A program made the position numbers and the translations under genes. From Nymphaea colorata (taxonomy: Eukaryota; Streptophyta; Magnoliopsida; Nymphaeales; Nymphaeaceae): a DNA stretch of 64,000 bases. The notes below the pieces were generated by a model. The model had not been told where the DNA came from. It ran no database searches and was given only the letters and a program-made list of their open reading frames with translations. Below are positions 1 through 10,221 of the stretch, one piece after another; the first letter of the stretch is position 1; every line of letters begins with the position of its first letter. The stretch is taken from contig NC_045138.2 in assembly GCF_008831285.2 (NCBI RefSeq), positions 1,809,143 to 1,873,142 of the forward strand, given 5' to 3'.

Positions 1-523
1 ATCAGATCCGAGATCATTCCGAACATATATTTTTAAAAAACTATGTAATTCAAAAGAATTGAGAAACATAAACATCCTTGGAACTACTTTGTTGAGTGTT
101 TTCAGAAATTTCTTGTTTTAAATGGTTTTACATACTTTTCTTTTTCTGTTTTTTTGAAATGTTTTTCAATAGTGTTCATTATTCAAAACCGATCGATTCG
201 CCTGAGTTGGCCAATTCACGGAATTATTAGATTCTTTATTTGTTTCATGAACCAATTTTTACAATACTGACTTGAGAATAGTAGAAACTAAACCGTTCTA
301 TAAATATACTTCAGAGACTGAAACATAGTGTACTGTGAATTTACTGCAATTTTTAAGACACATTGTCTTGTTATTGTTGTCTTTGCGAAACGGCTCTTAT
401 GTGATTTCATGAAACTGCTAGTAAGTTCATGGGAGTTCAATCTATATACAAAAACAATCTTCTTGCTGCCTCATGGAAGCTTTGACATGAGAGGACCCAT
501 TTTTTCTTTTGTTGGAGGCAATG

Positions 524-683
524 GCGGAGCCAGCAGACAGCAATTTTTTAGTTATGGGGCACTGTTATACAAATTCTCATTTCTGAAGGGGCACAACGTA
601 TATAAATAAATAAATAATTATAAGAAATCTATGTAAAAAATAAATAAAAAATTTTGTTGCTGGTGTGGGCAACTGCCCATGCC
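524..683 (+). repeat. Short AT-rich dispersed repeat, GGCGGAGCC family, copy 1
   Basis: It starts with GGCGGAGCCAG, continues with an AT-rich body containing a GGGGCAC block and a run of TAAATAAATA, and ends near GGGCAACTGCCCATGCC. Similar layouts recur at 1101-1272 and 1806-1952, and reversed at 8468-8612. A GGCGGAGC start with a GCTCCGCC end is common in plant hAT-type MITEs. The assignment is an inference because no clean 8-bp target duplication was found for this copy. Confidence 0.45.
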
Positions 684-1100
684 AACCTATATTTATTCTT
701 GGCCGGTTAGTCCTTGAGCAATGGAGGTTTGCTCCAGCTGTTTGTCGATCGGCAGTATCAGCAAAGGTAAAAAAGAAAACATCTAAAAAAGTGAGAAGAT
801 TTAAAAGGACATTTTTTTTATAATTTCAAAAATTTTCCTTTTTTTTTTTTTTCTTTCGGCAAATGCACATTGCTTGCACCGAGCAGCGCATACAACTCAC
901 TCTCGTGCCCAAGCATAAAGGAGCTTGAGAAAGCTAAAGAGTTTGCGCCATATCCAGCTTTGTATGTGTGTGTGTGTGTGTGCGGATGCATACAGATGTG
1001 GCAACACATGTCACTGTGTATGTGTCCTCTTTCACAAATGCTTAATAAAGATTTGTGTAGTTATGAAAGGCAAGAAATGTTCCCTGGTTCTGCGTCAGTT

Positions 1101-1272
1101 GCGGAGCCAGAAATTTTTTTACTAAGGATTACGGTTAATTTACATTTCAACTTTAAAGAGCACTTATCCATTAAAAAAAAAAAGTGAGGATTAATGAAGT
1201 TTCTACATACAAATAAATCAAATTTAATGAGATGGCGAGGGCAATTGCCCACAGCAGCCACAGGTGGCTCGG
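1101..1272 (+). repeat. Short AT-rich dispersed repeat, GGCGGAGCC family, copy 2
   Basis: It opens with GCGGAGCCAGAAATTTTT, passes an A-rich segment, and ends with GGCAATTGCCCAC followed by a GTGGCTCGG block. This is the same order of blocks as copy 1. No open frame in it is credible. Confidence 0.45.
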
Positions 1273-1805
1273 CCTTTTAGAAGACTACAAAATTTTAAAG
1301 AATTAAAAATCATGAACATCAACATCAGATTCACAATTGGGTCTTGTCTAAACAGGGGGAAAACATTATTCAACTACTTTTGGAGATAATTTACTTCAAT
1401 TTTTTTCGTTGGTTAAATGCCTTTAGAAAAAACTATTAAAAGTGAGAGCTATATATGCATGTGATCCACCTGCAAGTGCCTCTATCTTTAAGTAGGTACA
1501 ACGGTGAGAAAGTGAGTCCATATGATGAGAATATTAATGGCTGGCAGGCAAATATTTGTGGTGAGTTCTCCTTTTTAATTAATATAAGAAATTGTTGTTC
1601 ATAAGAATCAGCCCATTCAATTTGATTCAGTGGCGGATTACATAGTGCCGTGTGAGTTTCAAACCATTTTGTTGAGTACTATTTTAAGGAACTTTTTGTT
1701 TTAAATTTTTTTACATACATAGTTTCTTTTTATTTTTTTATGAATGATTTTTCAATAATGCTTCATTATTCACAATCGATTCACCTGAATATTCACCTCA
1801 CTTGC

Positions 1806-1952
1806 AAACCCAGAAATTTTAGGCTAAGGTGCACTATTTTTAAGAGTTTGTCTTTTAAGGGGCACCAACATATAAATATTTATACACAGTTGAAAGAACC
1901 TTTGTAAAAATAAACAAAATTTAGTGGGCCAGCTTCCATGTAGCTCCGCTAC
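1806..1952 (+). repeat. Short AT-rich dispersed repeat, GGCGGAGCC family, copy 3
   Basis: It contains ACCCAGAAATTTTAGG, a GGGGCACCAACATATAAA block, a TTTGTAAAAATAAACAAAA block and an end with GTAGCTCCGCTAC. Shared blocks with copy 1 (GGGGCAC then ACATATAAA or ACGTATATAAA) show a common source. Confidence 0.45.
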
Positions 1953-2298
1953 TGATTCACCTAAATAGGCCAATGCATCGAGTTGAGCTTCACGATTTGT
2001 TTCGCGAACCAATTCTTACTACACTGACATAAAGGGTCATTTGACTTTGGGGGCAAGGGAAGGAGGGGCTGTTCGGCTCTCGCCTAAGTGGTCGGATTAA
2101 TCCCCCCTTTCACCGGGAAAGAATTGCAACATTGAAGCCAAAATCCAAAAAGAAGAAGGATGAGCGATGATAAGGATGGAAAATGTAAAGGAGCCACTTA
2201 CTCATGGACTGGAGTAGAGAAACCTTTCTCAAACTCAAAAAAATACACTTAACAAGTCAAACAAGAGCAAGAGGAATACTACTGGTTTAACTAATAAA

Positions 2299-2948
2299 TA
2301 GGGTTGCACAACAAGTCCAGCCAACTCGGGCTCGACTCAAGCTCGCTTGAGTAGACTTGACTCCAGTTCGACTCGTTCTTTATACGAGTCAAGCTTGAGC
2401 TTAAATATAAACTCGAGTATGTTAACAAGCCGAGTTCAAGTTAGTCAAACTCTAATCAACTAAACTCGATTCAACTCGACTTTAATGTCAACTTTTTGTT
2501 TTGCATTTTTAGTTTTCTTTCTTTCTTCCCTCTGTTCGCCCGTGCAAGCATACTTTAATCTTGACTTTTTGTTTTGAGTTTTTAGTTTTCCCTCCTTTTT
2601 CCCTCTCTTCACCTACACAGCCACGCTCCTTTTTACCCTCATTATTACACCCACTTTCATTATTATGTTTTCTTCCCATCAATCAATTAACCTCTTCATT
2701 TTCCCTCTTGTTTTTATCTCTCTTCAATCACGCTCTTCGTTCATTCTTCCTCCCACTTTTCTCTCTCCTCACCCACGCCTAAACGAGTTTAAACGAGCCA
2801 AAAGAGTCGTGCTCGAGCTCAAACAGTCCCTTGAGTCCAGTTCAAGTTGAAGTGTGAAGCTTGTGTCGAGCTCGAATTGATTAAATATGAGTCAAGCTGA
2901 GCTCGAGCTGGCCGAAATGGAGCTCGACTCGGCTCGTGTGCAGCCCTA
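2299..2948. mobile_element. hAT-like non-autonomous DNA transposon, CTCGAG-rich, 650 bp
   Basis: The ends are imperfect inverted repeats: TAGGGTTGCACA at the left and TGTGCAGCCCTA at the right. Immediately outside both ends lies the same 8-base word CTAATAAA (2291-2298 and 2949-2956), a perfect target-site duplication of the length made by hAT transposases. Subterminal DNA at both sides is packed with ACTCGAGCTCG-type words that pair with each other, while the middle is a T- and C-rich filler. No transposase is encoded. The perfect duplication suggests that this insertion is fairly young. Confidence 0.82.
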
Positions 2949-3173
2949 CTAATAAAGTCTCATTAATTAATACAATTAAATCGTATACATAATTAATAGG
3001 ACTTATTAATTAATAAAAATTTTCATACTTAGATGTATATATAAAGAACACTTGATAGAAATAAAGAACTGCGTCAGCAACATAAATTACAAGAAAATTA
3101 CACTAAAAAAAACTAAATGAGGAAGTTTTGTGTCTTATTGGGATTAACATCTAGTTAAGCAGTTGCTAAAAAT

Positions 3174-3381
3174 CGGTTAAGAAGCATTCCTAAACAAAGA
3201 ATTAAAAGTAGGCCTGGGCAATGGGCCGGCCCGGTCCGATTGGGCCTGGGCAATGGGCCGGCCCGGCCCGATTGGGCCCGGGCTTGGAACGGGAATTTCC
3301 CGGCTCGGGCCGGGCCCGATAGGTCGGCCCGGCCTGTTTACATTTACGGTTAAGGAGCCTTCCTAAACAAAGAATTAAAAG
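3174..3381. repeat. Tandem duplication of the left end of the neighbouring MITE plus flank
   Basis: The flank word AAACAAAGAATTAAAAG followed by TAGGCCTGGGCAATGGGCC occurs at about 3194 and again about 173 bases later at about 3366. The upstream copy has lost the right part of the element. The flanking host sequence was therefore copied together with the left end, which points to a local tandem duplication after insertion rather than two insertions. Confidence 0.7.
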
Positions 3382-3612
3382 TAGGCCTGGGCAATGGGCC
3401 GGCCCGACCCGATTGGGCCTGGGCAATGGGCCGGCCGGGCCCGATAGGTCGGCCCATTTAAATATATTTTATATTTTAAAAAATTATTTTATAATTAAAA
3501 ATTTAATTTTAAATTTTAAATGGGCCGAGACCTGGGCTATTGGGCCGGGCCGGGCCAGGCTCACGGGCCCGACAGGCCGGATTGGGCCGGCCCGGCCCGA
3601 TGCCCACCCTTA
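3382..3612. mobile_element. hAT-like MITE of the GGGCCGGGCC family, copy A
   Basis: The element begins TAGGCCTGGGCA and ends TGCCCACCCTTA, an imperfect inverted repeat. It is flanked by the perfect 8-base duplication ATTAAAAG (3374-3381 and 3613-3620). It is extremely rich in GGGCC and GGCCC words around an AT-rich centre. A second copy in the opposite orientation lies at 28189-28481, and degenerate relatives are at about 9010-9330 and 16570-16710. There is no coding capacity. Confidence 0.8.
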
Positions 3613-3620
3613 ATTAAAAG

Positions 3621-4610
3621 GGCATGGTACCATTAACAGGATACCTTTCTTTCACCGAGTTAAAACCTTATGGTACATTTTTTTTTCATCTTATTATGAT
3701 ATCAAACTAAGTTTTGTTGTCTTTGAGACATAAGGGGACGTTTGACTATATATAGGAACAGTATGCATTGTCTCATGAATCTACCAAACGTTGTGAAATA
3801 TCTAGATAACATTGTTACTGACGAAAAAAATGTCGATAATGCCTCCCATGAATCCAGTAAAATTTTTACTGACATTTTGGACTACCCGTAAGTAAAAGAT
3901 GTGTTAGTGTAGTTTTTACTGGCAACGTCAGTAAAAATATAATGTTTATAGTGTTAATGTTTTATGAAGACACATTTATGAAACACTGTTAATATTCTTA
4001 TTATTGTCAAACACCACCAAAAGAATCAAAATTTTGCGTTTAGAAGTCATTTCCTAATACAGAATGAGCATATGGTGGTTGGTACCTCAGTCGAATCTCT
4101 TTTCTCCTTTGCCTTATTGTTCACTTCCTTGTGTGCTTTTTCTGAAGTAATTTGGCAGTGTGAGCCTAATCCTACTGCCAAAGAACCCTGCAACTCCTCA
4201 AGCTTTGTCGACTATAAATTTATGGGACCCTAGATTTTCAATTCTTGTTTTAGTTCTTCTTTTGCTCAACAATATGGAGGATCGGAATAATGTATTGGAG
4301 AAGATCAACAGATCTGGGCTTCGTGAATGCCGTTTAGCACGCACTGTCGATGATGCCTGACGATGATAAGCGCTGGGGTTTCCTTTTCCGTCGACGATTG
4401 CAGAAAGCAGCCCACCACCATCGTCAACAGAGGATGTGCTCACTTTGGTCATGGAAGACCTGTGAAACAGATCTCCAATGGTGGCACTCACCAATTTCAA
4501 TATGTTCCAATAATACTGGCTGGAAAAGATTGTTAAGAGGATGTATGGAGGGCAACTACCTAGAAGATTTCTACTTTTTTTTTTTCTTTTTTCTTTTTTT
4601 TTTATGATCC
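3621..4610. other. Intergenic DNA, no recognised gene
   Basis: AT-rich DNA with an inverted word CAGTAAAATTTTTACTG near 3857 that recurs in altered form about 70 bases later, typical of MITE debris. Overlapping small frames between 4160 and 4607 on both strands have no recognisable family features, and the region ends in a poly-T tract (4571-4602). Confidence 0.5.
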
Positions 4611-4945
4611 TAAGGGTGTCAACGGATCAGATATACCCTTAATCATGTCTACTTTTTTCAGATATTCACATATTTGAATTTGAATACGAATAAAGAAAAG
4701 TCATATTTGAAATCGGAATCCAAAATCCGATTTTACAATATGAATTCGATTTGAATCTGATTTTTATATTCATATCTGAATTCGAATCTGAATTTTGAAC
4801 CAGATTTTAAATATTTGTCTAAACATGAATATTATTTGAATCTGTATCTGAACCTGGTTAGATATTTATGTATATCCAAATCCGATTTTGAATCTGAATG
4901 CCATTTATTAAATCTGAATCGGATCAGATTTCTTTATCCGGTATT
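4611..4945. repeat. GGATCAGAT-rich repeat family, copy 1
   Basis: It starts TAAGGGTGTCAACGGATCAG and then consists largely of degenerate words of the type AATCCGAATCTGAATTC. Relatives lie at about 10257-10545 and 16303-16560, sharing the blocks AAAAGTCAT and AATCCAAAATCCGATTT. The TAAGGG start resembles the hAT-like copies here, but no matching right end or target duplication was found. Confidence 0.5.
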
Positions 4946-5744
4946 TTATTTTTCATCTCCGATTGTTTGGAATCGATTCTCTGATTCAAAATGAATATAT
5001 CGATATCAACGTTTGATGGAGACAGGAAAAGCACTAAAAATTCTTGAAAAATATCCGGAGTGGGCTTTTGTCCATGCCCATCAAATGCCCCTTTAACTCT
5101 CTTTGTATTCATTTTCTTGAGGGCAAGCTCACTCATATATGCCCTAACGGAGTTACCCGGGTAAAAAGTCGGATCCAGAAAGTTCAAACGTAGATCCGAC
5201 GTTTTACCCACATAACTTTCACCTGAAATCGCCAGATTTCCGGTGGAAATTTACCCTGTGTTTGATTGTACGTTGCAAATCCGTATACAAATGCGTACCC
5301 ATTTACCATTTCTACAGTGTTTCACCGCACTATCAAACGCAGCTGGTACATGTAAGGTCCGGACGGTTTTGACGTCAGGTCAAATCAAAGAAGAAGGGGT
5401 TGTCAGGCAACGGTGGCTGTTCTTTTCAGACATTATTGCAAGAAAATTGGAATCTTATAAGGATGAATGTTTGCGGTTATTTTATTACCAACGTCCTGCT
5501 TTTTTTATAAATAAATAATTTTCGTATTTTTTGAAAAACGAATTTTATTTTTCTTATAAGATGGAATTTATGATTATTGACAACCTTTAAATACTTGGTT
5601 CATGAACATAATGTTTTGTTAAAAACTTTTGTTTTTAGTTAATTTTTCGAAACGCGGTTTTAAGGACGTATGTTGACTAAAATGTTCTTAATAAAGAATT
5701 ATGAAAACATTAAAGTATTAAAATATATATACTTTTTTTCAACG
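4946..5744. other. Intergenic DNA with one very small MITE
   Basis: No recognisable gene. At about 5260-5341 a short element is bounded by GTGTTTGATTGTACG and CGCACTATCAAACGCA, which are imperfect inverted repeats (TGYGTTTGATWGTRCG). The same end type occurs at 18334-18560 and, less clearly, at 44981-45337. The remainder is AT-rich. Confidence 0.4.
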
Positions 5745-6195
5745 AGCCCATCCCCGTCGTCTCCCTTGCTGCCCTCAACTCCGGCGACGGCGCCACCAGA
5801 TCCTCCCGCCTCCGCGGACATTGCCACTGCCCTGGAGCAGCGGGGCGCCTTCCAGGTGGTTGACCCTGCCCTCATCTCCGTCAGGCTCCACCTTACCGCC
5901 TGCTTCTTCTCCCTCCCCGCCGACGCCGAAGAGAAGCTCCAGTACCAGATGACCGCCGGCGGGCGAGCGGAGTTCATGCACAGAACCCGCTTCTTCGGCG
6001 AGGACGTCGAGAATTCACGCCGGTACGTCAGCTTCTTCTCCTGCCCCGTCGAGTCCCGACACGACGCTGTGTGGCCGGAGAGGCCAGAGGGGTGATGGAA
6101 GGTAGTGGACAGATGCTGAGGATCATGGAGGCTTTGTCTGAGTGCATGGAATTGGAGAAAGTGCATTTTGTTGTAGCCTACGATGGACCGATGCC
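5745..6195 (+). pseudogene. Partial, broken copy of the flavanone 3-hydroxylase-like gene
   Basis: This stretch repeats much of exon 1 of the intact gene at 6926, from the IPVVSL region to the VLSECMGLEK region (there EALSECMELEK). Shared words include IATALEQ, GAFQVVD, MTAGG, FGEDVEN and VSFFS. The reading frame is lost in several places: a frame change lies before IATALEQ, about a dozen bases covering the HGVD codons are missing after QVVD, a stop follows RPEG, and about 40 bases are missing after that. No start, no exon 2 and no iron-binding region are present, so it cannot make the enzyme. It sits 0.7 kb upstream of the intact paralog in the same orientation, as a decayed tandem duplicate would. 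Its 3' end runs into a GGCGGAGC repeat fragment (about 6214-6250). Confidence 0.85.
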
Positions 6196-6925
6196 GGAAC
6201 CACAAGGGGTGGGGTGGGGCGGAGCTTGTGTGGGCAGTTGCCCATACATGATATTAAAATACCATGGCCTTCACGTTTCATGTTCCAGTGTATCATTTTT
6301 TGGGGTTATAAACTATAACAAGCATGTCATTTGAGTTAAAAAATATACTATTGATTCACCACCTTGAAAGTTTTACGCCAAATGTGGTTTTCTCTAAATT
6401 AACATCACTTCTAATTATTTTTCATATATTATTTTCATATATATATATCACGTAAGTTTGGAAAAACATATTAATTTTGGCCCAATTTTTTCCTATAGTT
6501 TGAAAAGTGCCTTACCATCTGCAGTTTTTGCTAATAAAAGTCATTTTTTCATAACAGTAGCAAGAAACCATGTGTTATTGAGTGAAAATGAACAAATAAA
6601 AAATGCCTTCGTAAAATGACGGAAATATCCTTCGGGTTTCAACGACCTGTAAGAACACGGTTTTCCATATTAAATGTCTCTAAAATCGAAACCATATTAA
6701 TTGGCCAATGTAGTATCAATATGGTTTTGTTATTTTTTTAATATTTTAAATATCTTTTTCATAAACAAAACTGAAAAACAAGAAAATATGCAGACAGTTT
6801 GTTGCCAGTGGCTACTCCAAAGAATTATTTATATATTCAATATGTAAAAAGAAGTGATTCATTTTGCTTTATATCTTGTCTATGGCTCACTGCAAATCTT
6901 GGTTTTGAGATAGACAGAATCAGAG
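6196..6925. other. Upstream region of the F3H-like gene
   Basis: It begins with a fragment of the GGCGGAGC repeat family (GGGGCGGAGCTTGTGTGGGC) and continues as AT-rich DNA. A TTTATATC word at about 6868 lies 58 bases before the start codon and could be a TATA box, but the match is weak. Confidence 0.4.
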
Positions 6926-8394
6926 ATGGCACGAAGTCCAAAGCGTGAAGGGACAACGACGCCGTTCCTTGCAGCGACCGGTCAAGAGGCGACCGCCGCC
7001 ATCCCTCCGGCCTTCATCCGGTGCAAAGCCGAGCGGCCCAAGGTGCCTCACGACCACTTCGCAGACGCCATCCCCGTCGTCTCCCTCGCCGGTCTCGACT
7101 CCGGCAACGGCGCCGCCAGATTGTCCCGCCTCCGCAACATTGCCACTGCCCTCGAGCAGTGGGGCGCCTTCCAAGTGGTCGACCACGGCGTTGACGCTGC
7201 CCTCATCTCCACCATGCTCGACCTTTCCACCCGCTTCTTCGCCCTCCCCGCCGAAGACAAGCTCCGGTTCGAGATGACGGCCGGCGGGTGCGGAGGGTTC
7301 GTGCACAGCAACCGCATCTTCGGCGAGGACGTCGAGAACTGGCGCGAGTTCGTCAGCTTCTTCTCCTACCCCGTCCACTCCCGGGACTACGCCATGTGGC
7401 CGAGCAGGCCGGAAGGGTGGAGGAAGGTGGTGGAGAGGTACTGCGACGCGAGCTTGGAGCTGGCGTCGCGAATAATGGAGGTCCTGTCGGAGTGCATGGG
7501 CTTGGAGAAGGGTGCTTTCATGGAGGCATGTCTGCAAGTGGACCAGAAGATGAAGGTGAACTTCTATCCCAAGTGCCCGCAGCCGGAGCTCACCCTCGGG
7601 CTCAGCCGCCAGACCGACCCCGGCGCCGTCACCTTGGTGCTGCAGGACCAGGTGGGTGGGCTGCAGCTCACTAGGGATGGTGGCCGGACTTGGCTCACCG
7701 TCAGACCCGTGCCGGGTGCATTCGTGGTCAAGCTCGGTGACTACTTTCACGTAAGCTCCGCCACTCATTTCCACATTGTTTGCTTGCATAAATCATGGGT
7801 CCACTGCTCCGGCCAAGGACAAACGGCCGGACTCCTTTTAATGGTGTCCTCTGTCTCCAAGTCAATAATTCAATTATGTTTGTCAGTCTTGGTAGAACAA
7901 CGTAGGATAATTGAACGGAACAGTAATTTTTATAATATTTTTTTCCCAGTCCGACATTCTGTGTGCATTTTTTTATTATTCTTTCGCTAAGACTAAATAC
8001 TCAAAATCATTTTTTCATTGAATAAAATTCTATTAAAGTATTAACAAAAAATATAGGCATTACTTAAATATTAACAACAAACTAAGTACTGCTATCAACT
8101 TTACTAAATCAACCAAATTTCCTTTCTTGGAAGTACTTGAGCAACGGAAGGTTTGCAGCAGCGGAGCATCAGGTGGTGGTGAACTCCGTCTCCGGCCGCC
8201 TGTCCGTCGACGCAGTACACTACCCGGCAAAGCAAGCCAGGGTCCAGCCATTGAAGCTAGCCAAGGGCGAGAAGCCATTGATTCACAGGTCTCTGACCTT
8301 CCAAGAAATGTACCTCGAGAAGAAGGCCCGCGAACTTGGGCTCACTACCAGGGATGCAAAGTCTGCACCACCTGATCAAGAGAATGAGGCATGA
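6926..8394 (+). CDS. Flavanone 3-hydroxylase-like 2-oxoglutarate dioxygenase with altered iron site
   Basis: Two exons, 6926-7750 and 8134-8391 plus stop, give 361 aa, close to the ~365 aa usual for naringenin 3-dioxygenase (F3H). The intron begins GTAAGC and ends AG, joining GDYFH to YLSNGRF at a position that fits the F3H motif GDHGHYLSNGRF. Residues ~35-150 are the N-terminal dioxygenase domain (ERPKV, IPVVSLAG, WGAFQVVDHGVD, FFALPAEDKLRF). Residues ~205-310 are the catalytic fold (KVNFYPKCPQPELTLGL, LVLQDQVGGLQ, GAFVVKLGD, EHQVVVNS). F3H enzymes bind Fe(II) with His-x-Asp and a distal His and hold 2-oxoglutarate with Arg-x-Ser. Here Asp231, His287 and Arg297/Ser299 are present, but the first His is Gln229 (codon CAG at 7610-7612). 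The family call is strong. Whether it is an active flavonoid enzyme is doubtful. A broken partial copy lies upstream. Confidence 0.88.
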
Positions 8395-8467
8395 GGGCCA
8401 ATTCTGCATAGGGCTACAGTTAAATTCCTTCCTCTCTGCGTTATCTTTTTGAATTAGTGTAGAAACA

Positions 8468-8612
8468 GTGGCAGAGCTACATGGTGGCTACCTTCAAAGT
8501 TAATTTACTACATTAGATTAATGTTTTGATATATTTGACATATAAGTGTCCCCAATAAATTAAAGATATTAAAATGAGCGCTCCCACCAAAATAAAAAAT
8601 TTGTCTCCGCTA
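8468..8612 (-). repeat. GGCGGAGC-family repeat, inverted copy
   Basis: Bounded by AGTGGCAGAGCTACATGG and TTTGTCTCCGCTA, with ACATATAAGTGTCCCC inside, which is the reverse of the blocks in the copies at 524-1952. It lies in the 3' flank of the F3H-like gene. Confidence 0.4.
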
Positions 8613-9494
8613 ATGTGAATAAGATGATTATTTACCGCAACTTATGTTGGCATCTTCAAACACCAAGACTGTGTTTGATTGCCTCCGAACTAAAATCCTC
8701 CTGGTTTGTGAACCATGGATTTTAAATCATGCACTTTCTTTTCAAATTAAAAAAAGACACATTTTTTAATATAAAAAAAAGTAAAATAAGGATTTGAAAT
8801 GTGAATTTTAGGGTTATATTGTTACTGTTTCATGAACCTACCCAAAAGAATATACGAAGTTCATGACATATTAGTTTTAGTATTGCATGAATCATGTAAA
8901 CTTGCTATATATTCACATCTTCAAATCAATCACTATATTTGATTGTATATGTTTTACATCTTATATTTGTTGAACCCAATTCAGTCGGATTTGGTGTGGG
9001 CTGGATGGGGGTAAGCTTGGGCATCGGGCCGAATAACCAGCCCGAGTCCAATGCCCAGGTCTAGTTAGATAGTTTTAAGGTACAAAAGAGGGCCTCAAAC
9101 CAAACAACTCGAATGGCCGAGTCGGCCTGGCCAGATTTGAAACGGGCTTGATAATATACATACGTAATTATTTTGATTATATATATACATATATATTTAT
9201 TATAATATATTCTTATAAGTTAATTTTATATATTATAAAATATTTTTTTATTAAAATTGAGTCTGGTTAGGTTGAAACGGGCCAAGCCACAGCATGGGCC
9301 TCAATTTACTGTTTGGATTCAATTTTTATATCTCAAAATGAACCCAATGTTGGATCCACTGTCTATATTACCCAGCTCACTCGTGAAACTAGCTCGACTC
9401 ATGGTTTGATAGATCCCAATTATGTCCCTTAGCTGTTTTGATTCACTTATCTTCAACATATGACAAAGCTTTTATGCTCCGCCTTTCATGGTGT

Positions 9495-9525
9495 TGAACC
9501 GATTCTGATACCAACTGTAACAATC
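9495..9525 (-). mobile_element. Possible LTR-retroelement relic (primer-binding-site-like word)
   Basis: Read on the minus strand, the region carries TGTTACA followed by a TTGGTATCAGAA word. That resembles the junction of an LTR end and an initiator-Met primer-binding site in plant LTR retroelements. No LTR pair and no internal domains are seen, so at most this is a short fossil fragment. Confidence 0.3.
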
Positions 9526-9530
9526 CACCT

Positions 9531-9608
9531 CATTCCTATACCAAGCCTAGGCTCTTGGTTTGATCGAGTTCATTCCTATACCAAGCCTAGGCTCTTGGTT
9601 TGATCGAT
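9531..9608. repeat. Two-copy 40-bp tandem repeat
   Basis: The word CATTCCTATACCAAGCCTAG occurs at 9531 and again at 9571, followed each time by GCTCTTGGTTTGATCGA. The two copies are nearly identical, so the duplication is recent. Confidence 0.85.
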
Positions 9609-10157
9609 CTCAACCCGCTTCTTAATAGTTTTGGTCAGGACCTCTTTATATGTGGTTGAAGAATCCTTTCAATCTTTGGCATGAGACTAAACTTTCATTT
9701 CTTATAATTTTCACATTTCTTTGCTTCCTGCTTGCAATCTTTTGTTTTCATGGTTTAGATTGAGAAAATGAATGCCCCAGCTTCACTTGAAGATCCAAAA
9801 ATAAATGCTTGTGATGAGAAAGTTTGGCGTTTATGGGGACAGTCAAACTTGCTAAGAAGATAACTGAAACAAAATAATATCGGTCTTAGATGTGTCAAGT
9901 GGGATCGTTAACAAGTTATAAATCATGCAGCCACAAGGCTTAATCAAATCCAAGATAGTTTATCTCAGGATTTATCCGATATAAATGTAAGACTCCTTCA
10001 GCAGAAAACAACTTAATTTTGTACAAAATTTTCACTTCATTTCAAGAAAAAAAAACCAAATAATTAACAATTTTTGCTACTATTAAAAACAACAAAATAA
10101 AAATCAATTGGTATTGCTTATAAAATTTCAAGCCACTATCACAAAGTGCAGAACTGG

Positions 10158-10160
<3 letters not shown>

Positions 10161-10220
<60 letters not shown>
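10161..10220. repeat. (AT)n microsatellite
   Basis: About 60 bases of uninterrupted alternating T and A, followed by a CTTGCTTGCC boundary. Confidence 0.95.

Positions 10221-10221
<1 letters not shown>

Larger units (their letters stand above)
1..2290. other. AT-rich intergenic DNA with repeat fragments
   Basis: No coding exon is recognisable in this stretch. It holds a (TG)n run near 965-982, poly-A and poly-T tracts, and three short related repeat copies annotated separately (524-683, 1101-1272, 1806-1952). The small open frames here are AT-rich, have no recognisable family features, and overlap repeats. Confidence 0.6.

Noticed and set aside
2561-2850. Plus-strand frames rich in Ser, Leu and Phe
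   Set aside because: They lie wholly inside the non-autonomous element at 2299-2948 and reflect its T- and C-rich filler.
5699-6205. 168-codon minus-strand frame over the broken F3H copy
   Set aside because: It is the antisense shadow of the degenerate exon and has no family features.
6920-7789. 289-codon minus-strand frame opposite the F3H-like exon
   Set aside because: It is a shadow of a GC-rich exon: codons mirror the sense gene, and the sense strand encodes a complete family match with a valid splice.
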